Below, in pieces: positions 35,898 to 45,402 of a DNA stretch of 64,000 nt (positions are counted from its first letter, which is position 1; each line of letters starts with the position of its first letter). Position numbers and translations under genes: made by a program. The notes below the pieces were generated by a model. The model made no database searches, was not told the DNA's origin, and worked only from the letters and a program-made list of their open reading frames with translations. The stretch is from Nocardioides mangrovi (GTDB taxonomy: Bacteria > Actinomycetota > Actinomycetes > Propionibacteriales > Nocardioidaceae): NCBI RefSeq assembly GCF_020073815.1, contig NZ_JAIQZJ010000001.1, positions 868,001-932,000 on the forward strand. Reading direction: 5' to 3'.

Positions 35898-36929
35898 ATG
35901 GGGCCCATGTTCGCGTTCGACGCCTCACAGTCCTGTGACTCCTCCGACGCGCTCTGCAAGATGGTCTTCAGCTGGACCCACAACCAGACGCTGGCCAACG
36001 CCTCGGACCTCCTGATCGGCAAGCCGCTGGCGATCGCGTGGCTGCTGCTCCTCTTCTTCGTGGTGCGCTGGCTCCTGCAGCGCCTGGTCGACCGGCTGGT
36101 CGCCCGCGCCGAGGACGGCGTGCTCTCCGACAAGGTGAGCCGCTTCGGGCTGCGTGGGAAGGCCGCCAAGGAGATGACGGCCCGCGACCTGGCCGCCAGC
36201 ACCCGCCGGGTCCAGCGCGCCAAGACCATGGGCGACCTGCTCAAGAGCATCATCACCGGGCTGCTGCTCGCGATCTTCGGGACGATGATCCTCAGCGAGC
36301 TCGGCGTCAACATCGCGCCGATCATCGCCAGCGCCGGGATCGTCGGCCTGGCGCTGGGCTTCGGCGCCCAGTCGCTGGTCAAGGACTTCCTGTCCGGCAT
36401 CTTCATGATCTTCGAGGACCAGTACGGCGTGGGCGACGTGATCGACGTCGGGGAGGCCAGCGGCACCGTCGAGGCGGTCAGCCTGCGGGTCACGCGGCTG
36501 CGCGACCTCAGCGGCACGGTCTGGTACGTCCCGAACGGTGCCATCGTGCGGGTCGGCAACATGAGCCAGAACTGGTCGCGTGCGGTCGTCGACGTCAGCG
36601 TCGGCTACCACGAGGACCTGGCGCGCGTGAAGCGCGTGCTCCAGGAGGTCTCCCACGACCTGTGGGAGGACGACGAGTTCCGCGGCATCATCATCGAGGA
36701 GCCGGAGGTCACCGGGGTCGAGGCACTCGCCGCCGACGGCGTGACCCTGCGCGTCCTGCTCAAGACCGCGCCGATGGAGCAGTGGGGCGTCGCCCGGGCG
36801 CTGCGCCAGCGCGTGAAGGCCCGCTTCGACCACGAGGGGATCGAGATCCCCTTCCCGCAGCGGGTCGTCTGGCACCGCGACGAGCAGACGGGCCCCTCCC
36901 CCGCAGGGGAAGAGCCCGTCGGCAACTAG
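35898..36929 (+). CDS. mscS: Mechanosensitive channel, MscS family
   Basis: A 343-residue channel that opens on osmotic downshock. One early membrane span (near residues 27-50), two more near 100-155, and the pore-lining TM3 with ASAGIVGLALGFGAQSLVKDFLSG; the MscS beta domain follows (DQYGVGDVIDVGEASGTVEAVSLRVTRLRD, then VWYVPNGAI) and the alpha-beta C-terminal vestibule. ATG 35898 is used; ATG 35907 is an alternative. The TAG stop codon lies in the CTAG end of the MITE-like element at 36926. Confidence 0.9.
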   Translation: MGPMFAFDASQSCDSSDALCKMVFSWTHNQTLANASDLLIGKPLAIAWLLLLFFVVRWLLQRLVDRLVARAEDGVLSDKVSRFGLRGKAAKEMTARDLAASTRRVQRAKTMGDLLKSIITGLLLAIFGTMILSELGVNIAPIIASAGIVGLALGFGAQSLVKDFLSGIFMIFEDQYGVGDVIDVGEASGTVEAVSLRVTRLRDLSGTVWYVPNGAIVRVGNMSQNWSRAVVDVSVGYHEDLARVKRVLQEVSHDLWEDDEFRGIIIEEPEVTGVEALAADGVTLRVLLKTAPMEQWGVARALRQRVKARFDHEGIEIPFPQRVVWHRDEQTGPSPAGEEPVGN

Positions 36930-37093
36930 TGTCCTGAATCAAAAGTTCGTGTGCGCTTCGCGCACACATCGCACGCACCTCGCTGCGTTGCCGTCGCTCG
37001 CTGGACGACCTGGTAGAGCTTCGCTCCGGCGCCTTGCGATGCACCCACGCTGAGCACGCGCAGTGCGCATGAACTTCCGACTCAGGACACTAG
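36926..37093. mobile_element. MITE-like element, 168 bp, with terminal inverted repeats
   Basis: Ends CTAGTGTCCTGA...TCAGGACACTAG. The inverted repeats match at about 21 of 25 positions; CTAG at each end may be the target duplication or part of the element. No coding capacity, so non-autonomous. The inside has a GCGCTTCGCGC hairpin. A diverged relative lies at 18868-18985. It separates mscS from the OsmC gene and supplies the mscS stop codon. Confidence 0.7.
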
Positions 37094-37115
37094 CTGTCGG
37101 CGCGGCGTACGACGC

Positions 37116-37541
37116 TCAGGCGAGCGCCGCGTCCAGCTTGATCGGCACGGCGGCGAGCGCCTGGCTGACCGGGCAGCCCTCCTTGGCGGCGGTCGCGGCG
37201 GCGACGAAGTCGTCGTTGCTCATGCCGTCCACGACGGCCTTGACGGTGAGCCGGATCTCGGTGATGCCGGTGCCGGGCACGAAGTCGACCTCGGCGCTCG
37301 TGTCGAGCGAGGTCGCGGGGGTGCCGGCCTTGGCGAGCCCGTTCGAGAGGGCCATGGAGAAGCAGGAGGAGTGCGCCGCGGCGATGAGCTCCTCGGGGCT
37401 GGTCTTGCCGTTGGCGTCCTCGGCACGCGAGGCCCAGGAGACGTCGTAGGTGCCGATGCCGGACGACTGCAGCGTCACCTGTCCGGCGCCCTCGAAGAGG
37501 GTGCCCTCCCAGTGCGTGCTCGCGGTGCGGGTGGTGGCCAT
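37116..37541 (-). CDS. OsmC family peroxiredoxin
   Basis: Organic-hydroperoxide reductase of 141 residues. The two redox cysteines are in AAAHSSCFSMALS near residues 54-66 and KEGCPVSQAL near 119-128, with GKTSPEELIAAAHS typical of the OsmC (rather than Ohr) branch. ATG 37541. Monocistronic, beside the globin gene, which is also stress-linked. Confidence 0.9.
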   Translation of the reverse strand: MATTRTASTHWEGTLFEGAGQVTLQSSGIGTYDVSWASRAEDANGKTSPEELIAAAHSSCFSMALSNGLAKAGTPATSLDTSAEVDFVPGTGITEIRLTVKAVVDGMSNDDFVAAATAAKEGCPVSQALAAVPIKLDAALA

Positions 37542-37637
37542 GTGCTGATCACTCCTCGTGCGTTGCTCGAAAAGACTTGGTGATCGCGAGTCTGGCACGC
37601 CGGTGTGCGAGGCGTTCCCGAGGATCGTCACAATGGG

Positions 37638-38015
37638 ATGGTGACGACGTTCTACGAGGAGATCGGCGGCTTCGAGACGTTCCGGCGGATCGTGGCCAAG
37701 TTCTACGAGGGCGTCGCCGAGGACCCGGTGCTGCGGCCGCTCTACCCGGAGGAAGACCTCGGCCCCGCGGAGGAGCGGTTCCTGCTCTTCCTCGTGCAGT
37801 ACTGGGGCGGGCCGACGACGTACTCCGACACCCGCGGTCACCCTCGCCTGCGGATGCGGCACGCGCCCTTCGCGGTCAACCCGGAGGCCAAGGACCACTG
37901 GCTGATGCACTTCCGAGCCGGGTTGGACGAGGTGCAGCTGACCCCCGAGCAGGACGCCCAGTTCTGGGACTACGTCACCCACGCCGCGCAGTTCATGGTC
38001 AACACCTTCGAGTGA
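37638..38015 (+). CDS. glbO: Group II truncated haemoglobin
   Basis: A 125-residue 2-on-2 globin. Visible: FYEEIGGFETFRRIVAKFYEGV at the A-B helices with the B10-type Phe/Tyr region, PLYPEEDLGPAEERFLLFLVQYWGGP, the proximal histidine in LRMRHAPFAV, and the G8 Trp in KDHWLMHF that marks group II. Likely role: oxygen or NO chemistry near the respiratory chain. ATG 37638. A hairpin terminator follows. Confidence 0.92.
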   Translation: MVTTFYEEIGGFETFRRIVAKFYEGVAEDPVLRPLYPEEDLGPAEERFLLFLVQYWGGPTTYSDTRGHPRLRMRHAPFAVNPEAKDHWLMHFRAGLDEVQLTPEQDAQFWDYVTHAAQFMVNTFE

Positions 38016-38018
38016 TCT

Positions 38019-38048
38019 CGGGATCGCTGTAACGCGGCGACGATCCCG
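38019..38048 (+). terminator. Hairpin after glbO
   Basis: CGGGATCG (38019-38026) and CGATCCCG (38041-38048), 14-base loop, no T-run. Confidence 0.45.
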
Positions 38049-38105
38049 TGACAGGTGTGGGGTGACCGGGCGGGACACCGCCACCCCTGACCAGGAGGTA
38101 CCTCC

Positions 38106-38615
38106 ATGCGCAGGACCACCGCAGCCCTCACCGCGAGCACGGCGATCGCCGCGGCCCTGACCTTCAGCGCCGCCTACGCCACCCAAGGCACGGGTGACGA
38201 CCCGAGCGCGACGCCCGCTCCGGTGCTGAACAAGAACGGCCACGAGGTCAGCTCCCACGCCGCCAAGGGGCAGGCCAAGGCCGCTGAGGTGCACGCCCGC
38301 AACGCGGCCAAGCACGCGCTCGAGCACCCCGCCCCGACCGCGACCGAGACGCCGGCCGAGGAGCCGTCGGACGAGGCGTCCGAGACGGCCGCGCCGGAGC
38401 CGACCGAGACGGCCGAGCCGACCGAGGCGCCGGCGGCGACCACGACCGACGACCCGAAGGGTCCGTGCGACCACGACGGCGACAAGGGCGAGCACGGCGA
38501 GCACGCCGAGCACGCCGACCGCGGCCACCACTACGGCCAGGACCCGGCCCACCACGCGGAGCGCGGTGACCACGGCGACCACGGCTGGGGCCACCGCGGC
38601 GGCACCGACGACTGA
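38106..38615 (+). CDS. Secreted histidine-rich protein with RGHHYG motif
   Basis: Not a recognised family. The 169-residue product has a signal peptide (cleavage near AYATQG, residue 25), a middle rich in Ala, Thr, Glu and Pro, and a C-terminal 55 residues packed with His, Asp and Gly, including DRGHHYGQDPAHH; this could bind metal ions. An excellent ribosome-binding site, AGGAGG, lies ahead of ATG 38106. The downstream membrane protein carries the same DRGHHYG word, so the two are probably linked in function with the ECF sigma factor that follows. Confidence 0.65.
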   Translation: MRRTTAALTASTAIAAALTFSAAYATQGTGDDPSATPAPVLNKNGHEVSSHAAKGQAKAAEVHARNAAKHALEHPAPTATETPAEEPSDEASETAAPEPTETAEPTEAPAATTTDDPKGPCDHDGDKGEHGEHAEHADRGHHYGQDPAHHAERGDHGDHGWGHRGGTDD

Positions 38616-38676
38616 CCCGGAGGGGGACGCCCCGGCGCCGTTTGGCGCCGGGGCGGAACGGGGGAACAGGACAGAC

Positions 38677-39294
38677 ATGGACCACTCGCCACGGACACCC
38701 GCCGACGGTCTGCGGGTCGCGGTGCCCACGCTGGAGCCCGACGAGGTCTTCCTCGCCCAGCTGAGCGCCCTCGCGGCCGCCAGCGCAGCGGCAGAGGCCC
38801 ACCCCGCAGCGACCGGTCGGACCGGGTCCGGCTGGCGGGTGGCACTGGCCGCCGCGAGCGTCGCCGCGGTCGTCGGCGGGATCGCCTGGCTCGGCCACGT
38901 CGGTTCGACCGACACGCCCGCGCCGATCGACCGGCCGACACCGACGACCCCGGTGTCGCCGCCCCAGCAGCCGAGCCCGGCCCCCACGGTGAGCGAGCGC
39001 CCGGACTCGAGCTCGGACTCCTCCGACTCGGACCCGGGGTCGAGCGAGCAGGGACAGGTCACCCAGGCACCACCGGCGTCCGGCCGGCCGACCAGCGGGA
39101 GCGACGCGTCCGACGACCAGCCCGACGCGGACCGGGGTCCCGGCGGCCATGACGGGCAGGCGTCCGACGAGAACGGCTCGGAGGGGCGCGGCCGACCCGA
39201 CGCCCCGGGGGACCGCGGCCACCACTACGGGTGGTCCAAGGATCGTGGCCGATCCACCGACGACCACGGACGGAGCGGTCGGTCGGGAGAGTGA
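38677..39294 (+). CDS. Single-span membrane protein, anti-sigma-like, with RGHHYG motif
   Basis: Protein of 205 residues: about 50 cytosolic residues (PDEVFLAQLSALAAASAAAEA), one transmembrane segment near 52-72 (WRVALAAASVAAVVGGIAWLG), then a long outer domain rich in Pro, Ser and Asp ending DRGHHYGWSKDRG. The topology is that of an anti-sigma factor, and its stop codon overlaps the start of an ECF sigma gene (GTGA), but no zinc-binding anti-sigma HxxxCxxC motif is seen. Family assignment is inference. ATG 38677. Confidence 0.65.
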   Translation: MDHSPRTPADGLRVAVPTLEPDEVFLAQLSALAAASAAAEAHPAATGRTGSGWRVALAAASVAAVVGGIAWLGHVGSTDTPAPIDRPTPTTPVSPPQQPSPAPTVSERPDSSSDSSDSDPGSSEQGQVTQAPPASGRPTSGSDASDDQPDADRGPGGHDGQASDENGSEGRGRPDAPGDRGHHYGWSKDRGRSTDDHGRSGRSGE

Positions 39295-39896
39295 ACCGCC
39301 GGGACGACGAGCAGGTCACGCGCGCCAAGCAGGGCGACGCGGAGGCGTGGCGCGCCCTCTACCGCGCCCACGCGGGCCGACTGCTGGTCTGGCTGGGCAC
39401 CCGTCCGACCCAGGACTACGCGGTCGCGCCGGAGGACCTGGCCGCCGAGGCGTGGCTGGTGGCGGCGCAGAAGGTCCAGGACTTCCACGGTGACTCCGAC
39501 GCGTTCGCCGGCTGGCTCTTCGGCATCGCCCGCCACCTGGGCAGCAACATCAGCCGCCGCGGTCAACGCCGGGCCACGACGCCCGCCGACACGCTCACCA
39601 TGCCGCACCCGGCGGTGTCGGGCCCCGAGGCGGCGTACGCCGGGCACGACTGGGTGACCCGCGTGCTGGCCGGGCTCCCGCCACGCGAGCGTGACGTGGT
39701 CACCTGCTGCGACGTGGTCGGTCTCGACGTCGCGGCGACCGCCGAGGCGCTCGGGATGACCGCGGTCGCGGTCCGGGTGGCCAGGCACCGCGGGCTGCGC
39801 CGGCTCCGTGGGCTCGTCCCGGCCGATCCCGGCACGCGGACGGACCCCGAGCCGGCGGCTCAGGTCGGCAGCAGCGCGCGCAGCCGCTCGAGGTAG
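39291..39896 (+). CDS. ECF-type RNA polymerase sigma factor
   Basis: A 201-residue sigma factor. Region 2 spans residues 11-80 (AWRALYRAHAGRLLVWL, EDLAAEAWLVAAQKV, AGWLFGIARHLGSN), region 4 spans 120-165 (LAGLPPRERDVVTCCDVVG, AATAEALGMTAVAVRVARHRGLRRLR). GTG 39291 overlaps the previous stop, implying coupled translation. Its likely regulator is the membrane protein just upstream; in most operons the sigma gene comes first, so the order is reversed here. The 3' end overlaps the convergent thioesterase gene by 37 bases. Confidence 0.88.
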   Translation: MNRRDDEQVTRAKQGDAEAWRALYRAHAGRLLVWLGTRPTQDYAVAPEDLAAEAWLVAAQKVQDFHGDSDAFAGWLFGIARHLGSNISRRGQRRATTPADTLTMPHPAVSGPEAAYAGHDWVTRVLAGLPPRERDVVTCCDVVGLDVAATAEALGMTAVAVRVARHRGLRRLRGLVPADPGTRTDPEPAAQVGSSARSRSR

Positions 39897-40714
39897 GGCT
39901 CCGCGGGCGCGGTCGAGCGTTGGGTCGCCTGGTCGAAGAAGACGATCACGACGCGCGCCCGCGCGAGCACCCGGTCGCCGTCGCAGATGAGCGAGTCGAT
40001 GGTCGCGGAGCGCTGGCCGACCCGCGACACCCAGGACCAGGCGTCGTACGGCTCGGGCCGGAAGAGGATCGGGGCGCGGTAGTCGACGTCGGTCTGGGCG
40101 ACCACGAGCGTGAGCGGGTCCAGCCCGCGCCAGAGGCGGGCGAACCCGGAGATCCGCGCCTCCTGGAGGTACTCGAAGTACTTCACGTTGTTGACGTGCC
40201 CGTAGACGTCGACGTCGGAGAAGCGGACGTGCACCGGGTAGTGCAGCACCTCGTCCGGCCGCGACCGGGCGAGGCGCGCACTCGGCGCCGAGTCGTCCGG
40301 CTCCAGGAAGCCGCCGAGGGTCTCGCGCTCGACCTCGGTGAGGCGGCGAGGCCGCTCGTCGGCGAAGACGTACGGCGTGAGCACGGTCTTCGCGCGCAGG
40401 TAGACCTGCCGGTCCCCCTCGGGCGTCTCGTGGAAGATCTCGTAGGCGACGGTGAACGTCGCCGCGCGGATCTCGGTCACCCACGACTCGATGCTGACGG
40501 GGCGGAAGCCGAAGTGCAGCGGCGCGACGTAGGTGACCTCGTGGCGGGCGACCACCACCCCCTCGGCGAGCTCGCCGGTGCTGGCGGCGGGGCCGTGGGT
40601 GCGCAGCATGTCGACGCGGGCCTCCTGGAGGTAGTCCACGTAGACGACGTTGTTGATGTGCCCGAGCTGGTCCATGTCGGCCCAGCGCATCGGGCACTCG
40701 TAGCGGTGCCGCAC
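39860..40714 (-). CDS. Acyl-CoA thioesterase, double hotdog
   Basis: A 284-residue protein built of two 4HBT hotdog domains in tandem: the first opens CPMRWADMDQLGHINNVVYVDYLQEAR and the second VRFSDVDVYGHVNNVKYFEYLQEAR, so it is an internal duplication. Each carries the Asp of the 4-hydroxybenzoyl-CoA thioesterase type active site (D in ADMD / DVDV). Substrate unknown. GTG 40714. Confidence 0.85.
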   Translation of the reverse strand: MRHRYECPMRWADMDQLGHINNVVYVDYLQEARVDMLRTHGPAASTGELAEGVVVARHEVTYVAPLHFGFRPVSIESWVTEIRAATFTVAYEIFHETPEGDRQVYLRAKTVLTPYVFADERPRRLTEVERETLGGFLEPDDSAPSARLARSRPDEVLHYPVHVRFSDVDVYGHVNNVKYFEYLQEARISGFARLWRGLDPLTLVVAQTDVDYRAPILFRPEPYDAWSWVSRVGQRSATIDSLICDGDRVLARARVVIVFFDQATQRSTAPAEPYLERLRALLPT

Positions 40715-40772
40715 GGTCCGATGCTGCCAGACCGTGCGGCGACCGGTTGTCCGCGGTCGGTGCCGCGGACGG

Positions 40773-40955
40773 TCAGTGGCTGAGGAGCAGGCCGCCGTAG
40801 TAGCTGCGCATCGACTCGTGGCGGGCCAGGCGCACGCGGCGGTTGCTGGCGACGAAGCGACCCGCGACGGTGCCGGCGGAGGCCAGGGCCACGGCCGCGA
40901 CGAGGGCGACGACGGCGGTGAGGACGACGGCGGTGGTGAGGCTGAAGGAGATCAT
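40773..40955 (-). CDS. 60-residue membrane protein, unknown
   Basis: Not a recognised family. It starts [22 protein letters not shown], one strong hydrophobic segment that continues through residue 30, followed by a basic tail with RRVRLARHESMRSYYGG. ATG 40955 follows AAGGA with seven bases between. It diverges from a TetR gene, and two tandem palindromes lie right in front of it, so it looks like the main target of that regulator. A small-molecule stress or efflux accessory role would be a guess. Confidence 0.65.
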   Translation of the reverse strand: MISFSLTTAVVLTAVVALVAAVALASAGTVAGRFVASNRRVRLARHESMRSYYGGLLLSH

Positions 40956-40967
40956 CACAGATCCTTT

Positions 40968-40994
40968 CTACATCTGTAGTGTCTACGTATGTAG
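40968..40994. promoter_or_regulatory. Tandem operator pair for TetR
   Basis: CTACATCTGTAG (40968-40979) and CTACGTATGTAG (40983-40994), 15 bases apart centre to centre; together they form a larger inverted repeat with arms TTCTACAT/ATGTAGAA. They lie directly ahead of the 60-residue protein gene. Confidence 0.65.
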
Positions 40995-41080
40995 AAGGTA
41001 CGCCGCTCCCCCGGCACGGGGCAAGCGGCGCGGTAGTGTCCCGCCTCACAGGCCCCGGGCCGCCGTCACGGAAGGACCCC

Positions 41081-41713
41081 ATGCCCCCGCTCCCCGACCC
41101 CGCCGAGACCCCGGCCGCGCGCGGCGCGACGCTCTCGCCCCGACGCCGCCAGCTGCTCGAGGCGGCGCTGCACGTGATCGCCGACGAGGGCCTGCGCGGG
41201 CTCACGCACCGCGCCGTCGACCGACGTGCGGGCCTCCCCGAGGGCAGCTGCTCGGCCTACCTGCGCACCCGCAAGGCGCTCCAGGCGGCGCTCACGGAGT
41301 ACGTCGCCGACCGGCTGGTCGCCGACGTCGACGAGCTCGCCGACCGGCTCCGTGGCAACCTCCAGAAGACCGGCAAGGCCGGCGGCGTCGACGGCGCGCT
41401 GGAGCTCTTCGGGCGCTGGCTCGAGCAGCGCGAGCTGCTCGTCGCGCGGCTCGAGCTCACGATGGCCGCCACCCGCGACGCCGACCTCGCCCGGCTGCTG
41501 GCCGACCACCGCTCGCGGCTGGTGCAGATCGTCGAGGCGATCATGACCTCGGCCGGCCGGGAGCACAGCGACGCGCGGGCGGAGGCGCTGGTGGCGTCGT
41601 ACGACGGCATCCTGCTGGCCGCGCTGCTCCGCCCGGTGGACGAGCGGCGCGCCTTCCTCTCCCGGTCGCTGGAGGTCCTCGGCACCGCGCTGACCGGCGA
41701 GCTCGAGGCCTGA
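41081..41713 (+). CDS. TetR family transcriptional regulator
   Basis: A 210-residue protein with HTH at residues 18-60: RRRQLLEAALHVIADEGLRGLTHRAV and AGLPEGSCSAYLRTRKALQ. The unusual SCSAYLRTR recognition stretch departs from the usual YYHF. The C-terminal ligand domain matches the TetR_C_6/32-like group. ATG 41081 follows GAAGGA. Probably represses the divergent 60-residue membrane protein through the paired operators, and perhaps itself. Confidence 0.88.
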   Translation: MPPLPDPAETPAARGATLSPRRRQLLEAALHVIADEGLRGLTHRAVDRRAGLPEGSCSAYLRTRKALQAALTEYVADRLVADVDELADRLRGNLQKTGKAGGVDGALELFGRWLEQRELLVARLELTMAATRDADLARLLADHRSRLVQIVEAIMTSAGREHSDARAEALVASYDGILLAALLRPVDERRAFLSRSLEVLGTALTGELEA

Positions 41714-41746
41714 GCGCGGGCGTGACGAGCGTCTCGCCCGCGCCGT

Positions 41747-41760
41747 TAGAACACGGTCTA
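41747..41760 (+). promoter_or_regulatory. KstR-like site before the thiolase gene
   Basis: TAGAACACGGTCTA matches the KstR form TnnAACnnGTTnnA in all but one fixed base (GGT for GTT). Confidence 0.35.
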
Positions 41761-41810
41761 GTCTGACTGGCGGCCCACCCGCGTCATCTCGATCCAGAAG
41801 GACGGTTCCC

Positions 41811-43025
41811 ATGCCCGAGGCAGTCATCGTTTCCGCGGCCCGCACCCCCATCGGCCGCGCCAACAAGGGCTCGATGACCGAGTTCCGTCCCGACGACCTG
41901 AGCGCGTTCATCGTGCAGACGGCGCTGGACAAGATCCCGGCCCTCGACCCGACGACGATCGACGACCACTACCTCGGCTGCGGCCTCCCGGGCGGCGAGT
42001 CCGGCAACAACATGGCCCGCGTCGTCAACGTGCTCAACGGCCTCGACGACGTCCCGGGTGCGACCATCACGCGCTACTGCTCCTCCTCGGTGCAGACCAC
42101 CCGGATGGCCTTCCACGCGATCAAGGCGGGCGAGGGCGACGTCTTCATCTCCTCCGGCGTGGAGACCGTGTCGCGCTTCGTCAAGGGCACCTCCGACCAC
42201 TGGCCCGACACCCACAACCACGAGTTCGACGAGGCCAAGGCGCGCACCGACAAGACCGCCGAGGGCGGCCAGGGCTGGCACGACCCGCGCGAGGACGGCC
42301 TGCTCCCGGACGTCTACATCGCGATGGGCCAGACCGCCGAGAACGTCGCCAAGCTGCGCGGCCTGAGCCGCCAGGAGCTCGACGAGTTCGGCGTCCGCTC
42401 GCAGAACCTCGCCGAGAAGGCCATCAACGACGGCTTCTGGGCGCGCGAGATCACGCCGGTGACCACGCCCAGCGGCACCGTCGTGAGCACCGATGACGGC
42501 CCGCGCGCCGGCGTCACCTACGACGGCATCAAGGACCTCAAGCCGGTCTTCCGCCCCGACGGCGTCGTGACCGCCGGCAACTGCTGCGCGCTCAACGACG
42601 GCGCGGCGGCCGTGATCATCATGTCCGACACCAAGGCGGCCGAGCTGGGCCTCGAGCCCCTGGCCCGGATCGTCTCCACCGGCGTCTCCGGCCTGTCCCC
42701 CGAGATCATGGGGCTCGGCCCGGTCGAGGCGACGAAGCGCGCGCTGGCCCACGCCGGCATGAGCATCGGCGACATCGACCTCGTCGAGATCAACGAGGCG
42801 TTCGCGGCCCAGGTCGTCCCGTCGTACCAGGAGCTCGGCATCGACCTCGACCGCCTCAACGTCAACGGCGGCGCGATCGCCGTGGGTCACCCCTTCGGCA
42901 TGACCGGGGCCCGCCTCCAGAACACGATGCTCAACTCGCTGGACTGGCACGACAAGACCACCGGCCTGATCACCATGTGCGTCGGCGGCGGCCAGGGCAT
43001 GGCGCTCATCCTCGAGCGACTCTGA
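41811..43025 (+). CDS. Acetyl-CoA acetyltransferase / 3-ketoacyl-CoA thiolase
   Basis: A 404-residue thiolase that cleaves 3-ketoacyl-CoA or condenses acetyl-CoA. Active-site Cys90 lies in TRYCSSSVQTT; the C-terminal His and Cys are in GGAIAVGHPFGMTGAR and MCVGGGQGMA; NEAFAAQ is present. It resembles the steroid/fatty acid thiolase FadA5 branch as well as ordinary AtoB. ATG 41811 follows GAAGGA. The KstR-like site upstream would fit lipid-related control. A terminator hairpin follows at 43032. Confidence 0.93.
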   Translation: MPEAVIVSAARTPIGRANKGSMTEFRPDDLSAFIVQTALDKIPALDPTTIDDHYLGCGLPGGESGNNMARVVNVLNGLDDVPGATITRYCSSSVQTTRMAFHAIKAGEGDVFISSGVETVSRFVKGTSDHWPDTHNHEFDEAKARTDKTAEGGQGWHDPREDGLLPDVYIAMGQTAENVAKLRGLSRQELDEFGVRSQNLAEKAINDGFWAREITPVTTPSGTVVSTDDGPRAGVTYDGIKDLKPVFRPDGVVTAGNCCALNDGAAAVIIMSDTKAAELGLEPLARIVSTGVSGLSPEIMGLGPVEATKRALAHAGMSIGDIDLVEINEAFAAQVVPSYQELGIDLDRLNVNGGAIAVGHPFGMTGARLQNTMLNSLDWHDKTTGLITMCVGGGQGMALILERL

Positions 43026-43031
43026 CCCACG

Positions 43032-43063
43032 GTTCCCGTCGCGTCGCCCGGCGCGACGGGAAC
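43032..43063 (+). terminator. Terminator after the thiolase gene
   Basis: Perfect 12-bp stem GTTCCCGTCGCG with its complement, eight-base loop. The MarR promoter begins eight bases further on. Confidence 0.7.
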
Positions 43064-43070
43064 GGCCCCC

Positions 43071-43076
43071 TATAGT
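43071..43076 (+). promoter_or_regulatory. -10 box of the MarR gene
   Basis: TATAGT, seven bases before GTG 43084. Confidence 0.5.
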
Positions 43077-43083
43077 GCGAACC

Positions 43084-43578
43084 GTGATCGACTCGGGGGA
43101 GAACGAGACACACTGGCTCGACGAGGACGAGCAGCGCTCCTGGCGTGCCCTGCTGATGGGCATGACGCTGCTCATGGATCGGCTGGACAACGACCTGCGC
43201 CGGGTCTGCGACCTCTCGCTGGTGGAGTACGAGATCCTGGTCCGCCTGTCCGAGAGCCCGGGGCGCCAGCTGCGGATGGCCCAGCTCGCCGACGCGCTCG
43301 CCCACAGCCGGAGCCGGGTCACGCACACGATCGCCCGGATGGAGCGGACCGGCCTGGTCGAGCGGGCCAGCTCGCCCGAGGACGGTCGCGGGGTCGTCGC
43401 GTCGATGACCGACCGCGGCTACGCACTCCTGGCCCGGGTCGCCCCCGTGCACGTCGGCGGCGTCCGGGACAACCTGGTCGACCTGGTCAGCGCCGAGGAC
43501 TTCGCCGCGCTGGGCCGGGTGATGGACGCCGTGTCCGACCACCTCGTCGCCGGACACCCCGAGATGGAGATGCGCTGA
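43084..43578 (+). CDS. MarR family transcriptional regulator
   Basis: A 164-residue winged-helix regulator: dimerisation helix with LLMGMTLLMDRLDNDLRRV, SLVEYEILVRLSESPGRQLRM, recognition helix ALAHSRSRVTHTIARMERTGLVER and wing SPEDGRGVVASMTDRGYALL. Targets unknown. The GTG at 43084 is placed by the TATAGT box seven bases upstream; an in-frame GTG at 43075 would sit inside that box. Confidence 0.88.
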   Translation: MIDSGENETHWLDEDEQRSWRALLMGMTLLMDRLDNDLRRVCDLSLVEYEILVRLSESPGRQLRMAQLADALAHSRSRVTHTIARMERTGLVERASSPEDGRGVVASMTDRGYALLARVAPVHVGGVRDNLVDLVSAEDFAALGRVMDAVSDHLVAGHPEMEMR

Positions 43579-43581
43579 GCT

Positions 43582-43630
43582 GACCCGGCAGGAACTGATC
43601 GCCGGGTGAGCGATCAGTTGCTGCCGGGTC
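43582..43630. terminator. Long hairpin between MarR and ettA
   Basis: 21-bp stem with one mismatch (arms 43582-43602 and 43610-43630), seven-base loop. The word ACTGATCGC occurs in each arm and a third time, inverted, over the ettA stop codon (43632-43640). Confidence 0.7.
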
Positions 43631-43635
43631 GGCGA

Positions 43636-45318
<1,683 letters not shown>

Positions 45319-45326
45319 GGTCCCCG

Positions 45327-45332
45327 AGCCTA
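45327..45332 (-). promoter_or_regulatory. -10 box of ettA
   Basis: Minus-strand TAGGCT, eight bases from ATG 45318. Confidence 0.4.
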
Positions 45333-45366
45333 GTTGGAGTCGGCGTGCGCGACCCGATCGGGGGTC

Positions 45367-45398
45367 GGCGGCCCCGGACGGGGAGGTCCGGGACCGCC
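45367..45398 (-). terminator. Terminator hairpin after ssb
   Basis: GGCGG and CCGGAC arms pair with GTCCGG and CCGCC across a two-base internal loop. It starts four bases after the ssb stop. Confidence 0.55.
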
Positions 45399-45402
45399 GC
45401 GC

